NCBI GenBank assembly: GCA_009746045.1 | Contig: RPFO01000154.1 | Location: 983,667 to 1,045,666, forward strand | DNA from: Mesostigma viride | Lineage: Eukaryota > Streptophyta > Mesostigmatophyceae > Mesostigmatales > Mesostigmataceae | Direction: 5' to 3' | Length of the DNA stretch: 62,000 bases | Shown here: in pieces, positions 21,939 through 32,734 of the stretch | Position numbering within the stretch: position 1 is the first letter of the stretch | Layout: the number at the start of each line of letters is the position of its first letter | Program-made: the position numbers and the translations under genes | The notes under the pieces: generated by a model | Databases searched by the model: none | Told to the model about the DNA's origin: nothing | The model's input: only the letters and a program-made list of their open reading frames with translations

Positions 21939-24900
21939 ATGGCCGCGGACAAGTTTCTTGTCCGAACCCTGTACAGAGCACTGTTGAGGGTCGCCGGGGG
22001 GCTGAACGACGAGTTTCGGCGGCATGGGAGCGTGGGCGTACTCACCAGGGTGAGTTAGATATCTGCAATCCCTCTCGAGCTTGCAAAGAGTGACTCTGCC
22101 TTTATCTGTGTGCAATCGGTGAACTTATCTCTTGTTGATTTTCCTGCCATTCTATCCCGATAAAGAGCCTGGCCATGCTCCTTTACATAAGGGGGCCCGG
22201 TTGTCATTTACCACATTCGGCATCATGGTTAGGATCCTGGAACCTCCCACCTTGTCCGTTTGGGGTGGCGCTTTACTTGGGCTCTGCTTTTCCCTTTTGT
22301 CTGATCCACGGATGCGCGGGTTGGCGCTGGTGGATCGATGAAACCAAGGGATGTGATTACGTAAGGATCGGGGCAGCCCTATGTGTGTGATGCAGTGCCG
22401 CGCACACCACCAATCATCGTACTAACGAAGGTTCCATGGGTTCCTAATAGCGTTACTACCCACAATGCCACCCACAGTACCACCCATACTAGTACCCAAA
22501 GTACTACCCATACTAGTACCCACAGTAATGCCCCTACTACTACCCATTGGGCTGCCCATTGTACAATACTTAATGACTGCCACCGTCCATGATTCGATGC
22601 GCCTGATCTGGGTAAGAGACGCGTTCGGATGCAAGGATTAAATTAGGTTCTTAGGGTTTGTAGTTAAGACGCAGCCACCGAGTTGGTGCATAGATAAGGC
22701 ACAGACGTGGAGTCGTTACATAGATAAGACACAGACGTCTCGTAGTTAAATAGATAAGGCACAGACGCTGAGTCGGTACATAGATAAGCCACATATGTCG
22801 AGTCTGCGAAGGCTTCCCTGGCAACTTTCGCAGACTTGATCCATTTGTTCCACATTTTGGCACCAGCACACCGTTTATTTTGTTTTTTTCTTTAATCGCG
22901 CAGACATTTTATTGCCTGCCCATGGCATTCAGTGCAGCTTTCTTTTGCGGCGAGGTTTTTGGGATTAAACGCGCAGCCTGCGTATTGCATGGGTATCCCT
23001 GCAGGTCATGTTGTAGTCTCTCTCCAATAGCATCAGCGTATAATCATGAATGGATGCTAGTAATGTTTAGTACGTGTTCTTTCCTTGTTTCTCAGTTCCC
23101 TGTCATGACATGCTCCCGCACTGCTTCTGTGGTGTAGATTGGGACGGTTAGCGGTGATACGCGTTTCACATTCTATCGTGGTTAACACTCTTCTACTGGG
23201 TTTCTTCTGTAGCGATTCAGTGACTCTTCTACTCACTTATGCTCCCATCGCTGTGAACATTCTTCTACTGCATTAATGCTTCTATCACCCCTATGGCTCC
23301 ATCTCTGGGTGCCAACCTCACTGACCTCTATGCCCACATGCCATCCCCACGCTGTGACCCCACGCTGTACCTGTTAACGCCCCCCTGCAGGAGGAGCAAG
23401 CCATGCTCCGTTCCGTGCTTCCAGGGTCCCTTCCGCCGTCCTCGCTGCCGGAGCCCCCCGCCAATGCCGCGGGCGCCAGCGGTTCTACTTCCGCATGCCC
23501 CGCTCGACTCGCATCCTCCGCGTCCTCATCGTCCTTGTCCTCCTCCTCACCCTCATCATTGCCTCCCTCGTCGCAACCATCGGCGCGGCTGTTCTGGATG
23601 GTCCAATCAGGCGACTCGCGGGAGGAGGCCGTGCACGGACGTGACGGCAACAGGATTAGCATGGGCGATGGCGCCTCCATGACAGCCCACTCGTCGTCAG
23701 CACCATCTGCCGACATGCATACGTCGGCAGCTGGACTCGGGGTTGACGAGAACCGACCCCCCTCCTCCTTCTGCCCCTCTCGTCCGGGGTGGGAAGGCGC
23801 CCGCGAATCGCATCCCCAGACGTCGCATCCGCAGCCTTTGCATCCGCAGACATCCCATCAACCCCAGAGGGCCGGTGTCGTCCCCGTGAGCCGCGCCGCG
23901 ACGCCATTGGTCGTCGTGGGGGGTAGCGGCCGGAGGCGGCAGTTGGCGGCGGCGTCGGCGGCCGCCGGCATCCCTACAAGGGCGATCAACCGGGTGCTGT
24001 CCCTGGGGTCGTCGGGGTACCCCTCGGAGGAGCCGTCAGGGACGCACCTGAATCACCACGATGATGCCACCCGGGTGGAAGAGGGCGAGGGTGGGCGGGC
24101 AAGCGACGTTGAACAGGCAAGGGAGGAGGCCAAGGCGTCGCGAGCAGAGGCGTTGGAGGGGGAGCGAAACGAGGGGAATGATGACGTCGTCGGTAGAAGT
24201 GAGGACAAGGGCAGCAACGCGGTTGTGGATATTGACCTGGTCACGCCGTTGCGGGCGGCCTTCCGTGCCACCGAAGGGGTGAGTAACTCTTTTGTTACTT
24301 TCTTGCTTACTTTTTTTTTTTTTCCTTTTTTTTTTCAGCTTTTAGTTAAGGAATCGGCACTGGTTGGCTGTCCGTAGTGTCGCTGCCATCAAGCGGAATT
24401 GTCTTGCTCATTTGGGTCGTCGCGTTGGGTTGTCTCTCCCCCCCCCCACCTCCCTTTCCCCGTCTGCCTGTCTCAGTCGTCACCCCCCTAGGCCACCCCC
24501 TCCCATGTCACCCCCACTTCCCCACCCAGTAATACCATCTTGCTGCGCTTTGTGTGCTGACGCCCCAGTCAAGGCAAGCGAGTCACCCCCAGTCCTTGTT
24601 CTGGAACCAACGCACCCACTCCGCCCCACTTTCTGCTCTCCCTCCTTTTGCCCCCGCCCCCCCATTTCGCCCAAATCCTACAAACCCTGACCCCCTCCAC
24701 CACCCCACACCCTGCGAGGCCACCCTGCCACCAACACCACCACCACCACCACCCTCCGAACACCACACCACCACAAACACACCACCACAAACGCACGGAT
24801 CCACCCGCCAACCCGACCACGGATCAACCCGACACCCCACCACCCCACCCCCAAACCCTGCGCAGGTCGTAGAGGACCGCATCGACTCGGCCCTGCGCGC

Positions 24901-25914
24901 ACTACCCCTGTTCGCGCGCCGGCTGTCCATGCTGCGGCGCATGGCCACGCGGCCACAGGGCGCTGCGCTCACCAACGGGGTGCTCGTCACCGTGGAGGTA
25001 ATTGGGTGGGGGGGAGTGGGGGTATCCCGGGTAGGAGGTGGGAAGATAGAGACACGGCATTTTCCTGATACACCCCCCTTGCCGAACAGAACGTGTGTCT
25101 GTGCGTGTCAGTGTGTGTTTGGTTATGTTTGTGTGGGTGTGTGTATAGTGAACGGGGTCGCGTGGGGCCAGTCGGGTGGGGCCAGTGCTTCTTTACGGTT
25201 CCAAGGGAGCCACTCCTTGAGTGTCGGATTCCAAGTCTATGGGTGCGGCACCCTTGTCACCCTGGTGCGTGATGGATGGGTAGTGGGTGGGGGGGCGGGT
25301 GGGGGATGGGGTAGGGGGCACGAGGGGATAAAAAAGGGGGGTTATAAAAGGGGGTTATGCCCCTGGTTATGCGGTTGTTAGGATTCAAAAGGGGGGTTAT
25401 GCGGGGATACAAAAGGGGGGTCATGCGGTTGTTATACCATACATCGGGGGGAGGGAGTGGCGCAGGGGTGGGCTGCTGAAGCGTGCTGGTGACGTCTGGA
25501 GGTGGGTCGACGCTAAGAAGTTGTGAATTTACGCGAAGAAGTTGTGGGTCGGCGCTGAGAAGTTATGGGTCGACGCTAACAAGTTATGGGTCGATGCTAA
25601 CAGGTTATGGATCGACGCTAACAAGTTATGGGTTGACGATAACTTCTACTGAATCCCACTGTAGTGTCATCATCTTATCGTGCTCGTTAAGGATAGCCTG
25701 AGGGTGCTGTAGGGATCTTCTGTGTCATTCGCTGTTTCATGCTCCAGCTCAACGTCGGTTCCGCCGCATGTGCTGCGTACCTGCATTTGCTGCCGGCTGC
25801 CGGCTGCCGACTGTCTTTCATTGTGCTACCGCCTGTCACTGTGTGGGCGCCAGAGCAAGATGGTTCGGCGCTACACGCTGCGGGTGGACAGCGACCTCTA
25901 CTTCTTCCGCTGCA

Positions 25915-26001
<87 letters not shown>

Positions 26002-27952
26002 CGCGAGCTGCATGGAGCGGTTGCCTTGTTGGAAGTGCCGGTTTTCCAGTAATTACTGGTGTTTTAGTATTCACTGTCCCAATCACTAATGTTTAGTTAG
26101 TGTCCAGTTACTGATTGTTGCTGCCATGGTTATCGCTCTCTTTTTGTACTGTATTTCTTGGGCTGCGACCACCTTGTTCCTCATACGCACAATCAGCATG
26201 CTGGGGTGTTGCTCTCGCGTTGCGGGGGGTTGCATCCCGGCCGGCCCTGGCCCCCATTGTGCTGCTCGCCCCAGCGCTCCTGCTCGTTATTGCTCTCCAC
26301 TGTAGCTCCCACCCTCCCAACCCTTACCTTCGTTGCCTTCACGTCTGGACCATCATTGCCTCCCCAACCCCCCTAACTCCCCTCTGATTCAACCAACCTT
26401 TACCCCTCCCCCTTATTTTTAAACTTCCCCCCTCGGTTTCAGTGACTGACCCACTCCCCTGCCCCTTTTGAACTGACTCCCACGCCCCCTTGTCGCAAAT
26501 TGACCTTCAACCCCGTCCCTTTCTGACTGATCCTTCTCCCCCCCACGCCCCCCCTTTCTGACTGACCCTTCTTCCCCCCCACGCCCCCCCTTTCTGACTG
26601 ATCCTTCTGCCCCCCACGCCCCCCCTTTCTGACTGACCCTTCTGCCCCCCACGCCCCCCCTTTCTGACTGACCCTTCTCCCCCCCACGCCTCTCCTTTCT
26701 GACTGACCCTTCTTCCCCCCCCCCTGCAGGTGCGCATCGAGAACGTAGGCCTGGAGGAGCCGGTGGTGCTCGTCAACCGCTACACGGAGCTGACCGACTG
26801 CGAGGGGCATGTGCGCACGGTGAGGCATGCGGGGGGGGGGATGCATGCCTAGCATGTGAAATTTGGATTATATTCATTTCTGAAAGGATCAGAGTGCTCA
26901 TGGCGAGGCATGCAGGGGAAGGGGGACCTTAGCAAGCAACCTACGGGAGATCTCATGAGTGGGGGCTAGGGCCTGGGTCGCTTGAAGTATGTTCCTGTCA
27001 GATGTCTTTTGCCCGCGATGTGGCATGGGAGGGCGGCGGTCACGAGAGGGGCGTGGAGGCTGGGCCGCGTGAAGAAAAGGACTACAAGTAGGGGCATGCG
27101 CTCATGGTGACAGATGATAGGGGCGGGCCATCCGACGGGGCTGGGGCCAGGCCGCCAGGGTATTTTGAAGAAAATTAAAATGCGTACAGTGATCCCATGA
27201 GGGGGTGGCATACCTAGCATGATGATGGATATGATTTGTGAAGCATCCGGTGAGCCTTGCAAGAGGGGGGATTATGCAGGGATGCAGTTCTGGGGTGGCT
27301 CATAGAATATCTCTACGATTAGGAGCTCCTACAATATCTTTACAAGCTCATACTAGTATAAATTATTTACAATACATGTAGTGGAGAGCTCATGCGATCC
27401 CTCTCTCTTGGCTTGCGGCAAGAGAGCTGGATGAAAGAGCTTATGGTTTCATGTTCTGGACACCGGCGACCTGCGAGACCAGCGAAGCATCACGCTCCCT
27501 TTACAGCATACCTCTCGACTAATGATGGGACACCTACATCGGGTGGGATACGCCACTTGCTGGCATGCTGCTGTGTCGGTTCACCCATGTGCTGTTTGTT
27601 TACTAGTATGTCACATGGTTTCGCCCAAACCTACCTGATTCCCATGGACTTGGATTGTCTTTTTATACATGATCGGACCTGTCTCATCTTTTGTCCATCC
27701 ATGGACTTGTACTATCTCTTTTTTTGGTCGGTCCAGGAGGCCCACTGGGGCGTCGCGGGCCAGCAGCCCTGCCTCGCGTCCGGACAGTCGTTTGAGTACT
27801 GCAGCGAGCAGCAGCTGCGCGTGCCCCACGGCATGATGCTAGGCCACTTCATGATGTTCCAGACGCGCTCGGGCAAGGTGTTTGACGCGCGGATCCCCCC
27901 TTTCGCGCTCCAGCCGACCGCCGAGGTGACCGGCGACTGCTTCTTGCTGTGA
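21939..27952 (+). CDS. ApaG-domain protein with Ser/Pro-rich linker
   Basis: Six exons give a protein of about 499 residues: 21939-22049, 23391-24278, 24866-24997, 25854-25916, 26730-26819 and 27737-27952. Every intron is phase 0. The C-terminal 120 residues form an ApaG (DUF525) beta-sandwich domain: YTLRVDSDLYFF, VRIENVGLEEPVVLVNRY, WGVAGQQPCLASGQSFEY, PHGMMLGHFMMF, FDARIPPFAL. ApaG domains also occur in plant F-box and DNA-polymerase-interacting proteins; the biochemical role is unsettled, so none is assigned. Exon 1 begins MAADKFLVRTLYRALLR, with a LYR-like pattern, and exon 3 has RIDSALRALPLFARRL, a helical segment that may belong with it. Exon 2 (296 residues) is low-complexity Ser/Pro/Glu. 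ATG 21939 is preferred because of the TATA box; an in-frame ATG at 21837 exists. Exon 1 is the least certain part. Confidence 0.85.
22440..22805. repeat. two imperfect minisatellites in ApaG intron 1
   Basis: 22440-22560 has degenerate units around ACTACCCATACTAGTACCCA. 22664-22805 has about 37-bp units containing ACATAGATAAGGCACAGACG. Both are intronic. Confidence 0.75.
25320..25645. repeat. G-rich and 25-bp repeats in ApaG intron 3
   Basis: 25320-25440 holds irregular AAAAGGGGGGTTATGCGG units. 25500-25645 holds about 25-bp units of the form AAGTTATGGGTCGACGCTAAC. Confidence 0.75.
25917..26005 (+). repeat. (GT)38(GC)n microsatellite starting at a splice donor
   Basis: The exon ending at 25916 (CGCTGCAAG) is followed immediately by 38 GT dinucleotides (25917-25992) and then a GC run. 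The 5' splice site is therefore the first GT of the array. Confidence 0.95.
26515..26729 (+). repeat. 35-bp C-rich minisatellite forming a polypyrimidine tract
   Basis: About six 35-bp units (TTCTGACTGACCCTTCT plus CCCCCCACGCCCCCCC) run directly into the acceptor CTGCAG at 26724-26729 that precedes the exon at 26730. The array serves as the 3' end of the intron. Confidence 0.9.
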
Positions 27953-28445
27953 GATGAGCGGAGGTGGCCGGCGACTGCTTCCTGCTGTGAAACGTGCGGC
28001 AGGAAGGCAACGGCTTGCTGCTGTGAATATGCTGCCACGGAAGACTCACGACGGTGACTTCTTTCCTGCTGTTGATAGGCGCTTACAGGAAGGCACAAGC
28101 GGGGCTGCTCGTTGCAGTATGAGGTGCCTGTCAGAAAGCATCAAGGTGACGGCTGCCGGCTGGTAATACTTGGCTATGGGAAGGCACAAGGGCGGCTGCT
28201 TGCTGCCGTGAATAGATAAACACGCGCCGTCAGGGAGAAGGGCTGCTGCTGTGAGATGTTAGAGGAGCGACAGCTTCGTGCAGTGGAGCGCTGCCCCTGG
28301 AGGGGCATGGCGTCGACTCGGTGCTTTCTGCTGTAACGGGACCATCCTCCGGAGGCACGAAAGGGGCGATGTCTTCCTGCTGTGAATACGGATGCAGCCA
28401 GTGAACGAGAGGGCGATGTCTTCCGCTGCCCACAATAAATAACGG
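27928..28445 (+). repeat. degenerate repeat derived from the end of the ApaG ORF
   Basis: The last codons and stop of the gene (GGCGACTGCTTCTTGCTGTGA) recur at once as GGCGACTGCTTCCTGCTGTGA. They then decay over about 500 bp into pieces such as GATGTCTTCCTGCTGTGAAT. This is a minisatellite in the 3' UTR or flank whose seed is the coding terminus. Confidence 0.75.
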
Positions 28446-30293
28446 GGATGGCCGCTTCTCGTGGTGCATCACCGCGCTTTGTCATGGCGAGGACATCACG
28501 ACCTCGGGACTGACACCCGAGTAGTGGGCCCCTCGGGACCGACACCCGACTAGTAGTATGCGAGTCACCAAGCATCTGAGGTCTGACCCAGGCATCGTCA
28601 TGCTTCGGGTACCTTGGAGCACGTGAGTCTCCCAGTGAGACCTGGTAGTGCTTCGTGGTGGGTCGACACCGGAACCAGGGTCTTGATCAGGGTGGCCATC
28701 CATCCTGTACCCTCCCTGTCTTGAATGCCGTCATGGAGGACGCGCGGACAAACACTAGGCGGACTGTCACGGGGACGTGGGGAGTAAGCGCTGGCGGCAC
28801 TGGGACGCACCCCCTTGGGTCTGTAGTCAGCCCTGACCTTATGAGCGGGGTAGGCGATAGTTGGCTGCCATCGGTCGAGGCTCCCCTTGGTCGGCGCAGG
28901 CTTGCCTTCAAGTTGGTCACCCAAGCTCAGCTTGATGCGGTGCGGGCCAGTAATTGCAACCGTAGCTGTAGGAAATCGTGCTGGCACGCGTGCCATCGTT
29001 TAGGCCTTGCGGAGCATGGGTGATGCCGGGGGGTTCACTGCCCCCCCTGATGATATGTATAGCAAACGTACTGAGCGAATGTCTCATCAATACATAGCAA
29101 ACCAGAACTGTACACTTGGTGGCTGGGGGGTTGGGGGGGGGGGGGGGCGGCGAAGGGGTGAGGGGGGGGGGGGGGGGGGCAAAGGGATGGGGGAGCAAAA
29201 GGGATAAGGGGCGGGGCGGTGAAGGGGCAGGGGGCCTGGGGAAACTCAAAGGCTGCATAGGCAAGACGTGCCCCACGCATGCGACAAGAGAAGGGCGCCA
29301 AAAATGAATTTTGGGAGAAAGGAAGATGCCAGTGGTGGTCACTCCCCAAAGTGCAACAAGTCAGCACCAGGAGAGAGCGTACTATCGCCGGGCGGGACCC
29401 TATCGCGGAGGTGGCCCGCCTGGAGGGTGATGATGTCTCGGCACGGATGAGGCGTGTGGTGGTCTCTCTGGTGGGCCAGGGGGAGTTGAACACTGGAGCA
29501 TGAGATATAAACGACAAATTACCCATTTACATTATTGTTTCCTGAAGCAGAGAAATGAAGGGCTGGGGACAGCCTTTTCTGGTTGGAAGAAGATCGGCTG
29601 CCGGCTGGCGAGAGCTGTGACGAGGCCTGGCCAGTCACAGGGGGTTCTGGCCAGTCAGGGGGGTTCGGCCTAACCAGGAGGCTCTTGATCAGGAGGACAC
29701 CAAGGAAGAGCCTTGTGGATGAGCGAGTAGTAGCTGCAACGACATGACGTGCGGGCTCTTTTGTACATTGCTGTACATTTGCATTGTTTGTTGTTGTAGG
29801 CAAAATGGCGCGTGTGTCGGCGTGTGCCTATTGGTTGGTGTTCCACCGCCTTGTCTGGCATTCCCTTAGTATTGATCACTTGACGTATGTCAGCTGAAGG
29901 CCAGGAAGCTAGCTACAAATTTGCTGTATATGTTGACCGTGCCCTGTTTATCAGGGTTATGGAGTACCAGCGGCTGTTGATTCGGCCGTTCGGAGGCAGC
30001 ATTCGCCGCCTGTATCTGTTGGGAGCGCCATCCCTAGGAATAATCTTTGCCGCCATGTTTGATACCATGATGTCCACGTTAGGCTGCCCAGTGCAGCTCA
30101 GGGGAGGCTATTTCTTTGTTTGCTGGGCAAGCATGCATTGATAAATTTGCTGTGCATAGATCTATCTTGTATGAAACTGTTTAAACCTTGGCAAGTATTT
30201 ATAACCGCTTTTCGCGTAATTCTTTTATCTGGAAAGTACAAACATCGTCAAATCATTTTTACACCGGGGCAGTGTATGGAGTACGTGTATATG
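28446..30293. other. intergenic stretch without a recognisable gene
   Basis: It contains repeated hairpin-prone CCTCGGGACTGACACCCGAG motifs at 28500-28550 and long G runs at 29125-29180. No reading frame has recognisable domains. Confidence 0.5.
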
Positions 30294-30326
30294 TAGGCAT
30301 TCACGCCTTAAGTTGGGTTGGCTTAA

Positions 30327-32730
30327 CACTCCGTCTGTGAACTTATAACGGGTGTGGCCCGTAATTTTTCGTAGAATGCAGAATCGCGCCAAATGCGGGC
30401 GCCGGAGCGTCGCGCCGAATCTGGAAAAACGGTTCGATGGGATCCGAGATCCAATGCTGGGCTATTTGAATATATTTTAAATATTTTTTTTGGATAACAA
30501 ATATTGGTGAATTGCACGTTGCCATCTGAGGGGGTTTGGCTACAAACGTTAACAAAAAAGGGGTGATGAGATGGTTCTAAATTGGGGTATGATGATAAAG
30601 TTGAGGGCACCAAAAACCTCCTAAACCCAAAAGTACACTACATAATGGACGCTTGGTGAGAAATTCAGCATCAATCATGCACAAGCTTCCAAATATCTAG
30701 GCACTCAAACCATTACGGGTGACACCCGTAATAAGAACTAGAATGCTCCATTCTAGCCTTTGGGTGTGCCATTCATGTGGCATGGCCATCTGTGGTACCA
30801 TGGCACATCCTCTCATTAGAGGATGATATGGTGATGAAATGGGCACATAGGACATGCTTTTGCACAAGAAATATTTTACTAAAGCTATCAAATGTAGGGC
30901 ACAATGAGGGTTCAACCCATAGGTGCACCATGCTATGGGTCAAATGCGCCGTGCATGTGGCATGGCCGTCTAGTATGGTGTCATGGCACATCCTCTCTAT
31001 TTTGAAATGATATGGTGTTGAAATGGACACATAGGATGATGCTATTTTACAAGAAATATGATTACTAAAGCTATCAAATATAGGGCACTTGTTATGAGGG
31101 GCCAGCTCATAGCATGCACCATGCTATATAAACAAATGCATAGATAATAACCCACCGCTCGTCGTCCAGCACAACTGTCAATGCATAAGACGGCAACACA
31201 TGTAAATCCACGACGTGGTGCAAGTCCACATTCTGAAAATGTTGAAAAGAAAGGCATCGCCATATCATCATCCTAATCATCGTATGTGCCTGTCTGGCAG
31301 GCAAACGCATACGACGCAACAATATAGCCTGAGAAACTCATGGCCACGTGCATACCATGAATGTCCGGGAACATCGATTAACCGCAAGTATCTTTCGGGC
31401 CTTGCGAGGTTTGCCCGCGATACGGTTAGCATGGCAAGGCACGGCATGCTCCCCAAGGGACCGCACACACACATGCACGGCTGGGGCTGTCGCAAAGCAC
31501 TGCAGGCAGTAATAGCCTGCCATGGGTATTGCATGTTACTACGAGGAATCCACAGCCTCTATATACAAACACGCAAGCGGTTCATGCATTATAATGACAA
31601 TTGTGAACTTCCAAGCGCTTAACTTCGCAAACCATGCCCAAATACCTATTCAATTATCAGAGTTTATGACAAGGTGTTGCTGTTAAGGTAGCACATGAAT
31701 AGCTAGCATCAGGCAAGATATGTATACAAGCATGAATGGACACCCATACCCAGTTCTCTAAACCTCTACCTCGCTTTGGGGGACCGTCTTGCAAGGCTTG
31801 CTTGTGACATGGGCAACGTAGCAGCCGGAACTGTCATGCATCTTAGAGAAAGCACCCACGTTTACGCAACGGGGCGCAGCCGCGCGCAGAGCTTAGCATT
31901 ATGCAGTAACCTGCCTTGAAGTCACACCGGCCATGTGCCGTGATCACATGTGATAAAAACTGGCAGATTTACAAACCAAAAGTTGCCATAAACCTTCTCC
32001 CAGCCGGATGCAGGTAATCTTCACACGCCTCGACACCCGGAATCATGAAGCGCGCACTAGCTACTGAAGGTCCCGTCCTCCACGGGCCACCTTTTCTTGA
32101 GCATGAAGTACATAACCTCAGCGACACTGCCTGGCCGGGCGAGGTCTTCTCCCAGTACGTAAGGTTCGCTACCCATCGCCTCGAGTGAAATCTGAATTCC
32201 TTGCTGCTCCTTGCTCCTTCGACCAAGCAGGACCCTACGTGATAAAGTTGTCTTGATCAATCAATCGCCCAACACGGCCGCCAAAAATCCTGATTTAAAG
32301 CCGAGGCTCACAGCCCAACCATCAAGGACTGCGGACAGTTCATCGCCAGTGCCAAGATTAGGAGCACCCGAGGATACCTCGGCATACGACATCGCGACCG
32401 AAGCAGTCGTGACGAAAAGACAGTCTCCTTCTGCAGCCGACGTTGCTAGCATTTGCCTGCATCTGCACCGTTGTTGGCATTCGGCGGTCCGATTGCAAGC
32501 CCAAGAAAGTCCAAAAAAGCACCTTTTTCCATGGGGTGGCCACGGAGCATCTGACATGGGGTGGCCGTGAAAATTAGATATTCTTTTAGGCCTTGAAGTC
32601 AGCTTTCATCCTATCCAATAAAAAGCGCATTCTGACAATTAGTTCAATAGTAACCACCAATAGAGTAACCATGCCTCCATTACGGGCCACGCCCGTAATA
32701 CGGGCCACGCCCGTAATTACAGACGGAGTG
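30327..32730. mobile_element. TTAA-flanked DNA element A, 2404 bp
   Basis: The ends CACTCCGTCTGT and ACAGACGGAGTG are 12-bp perfect inverted repeats, and TTAA flanks both sides (30323-30326, 32731-32734). Inside the ends lie palindromes of the type ACGGGC-CA-CGCCCGT. 30770-31130 holds two tandem direct repeats of about 190 bp. No transposase was recognised. Minus-strand open stretches at 32057-32557 look somewhat coding but could not be identified. Confidence 0.8.
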
Positions 32731-32734
32731 TTAA

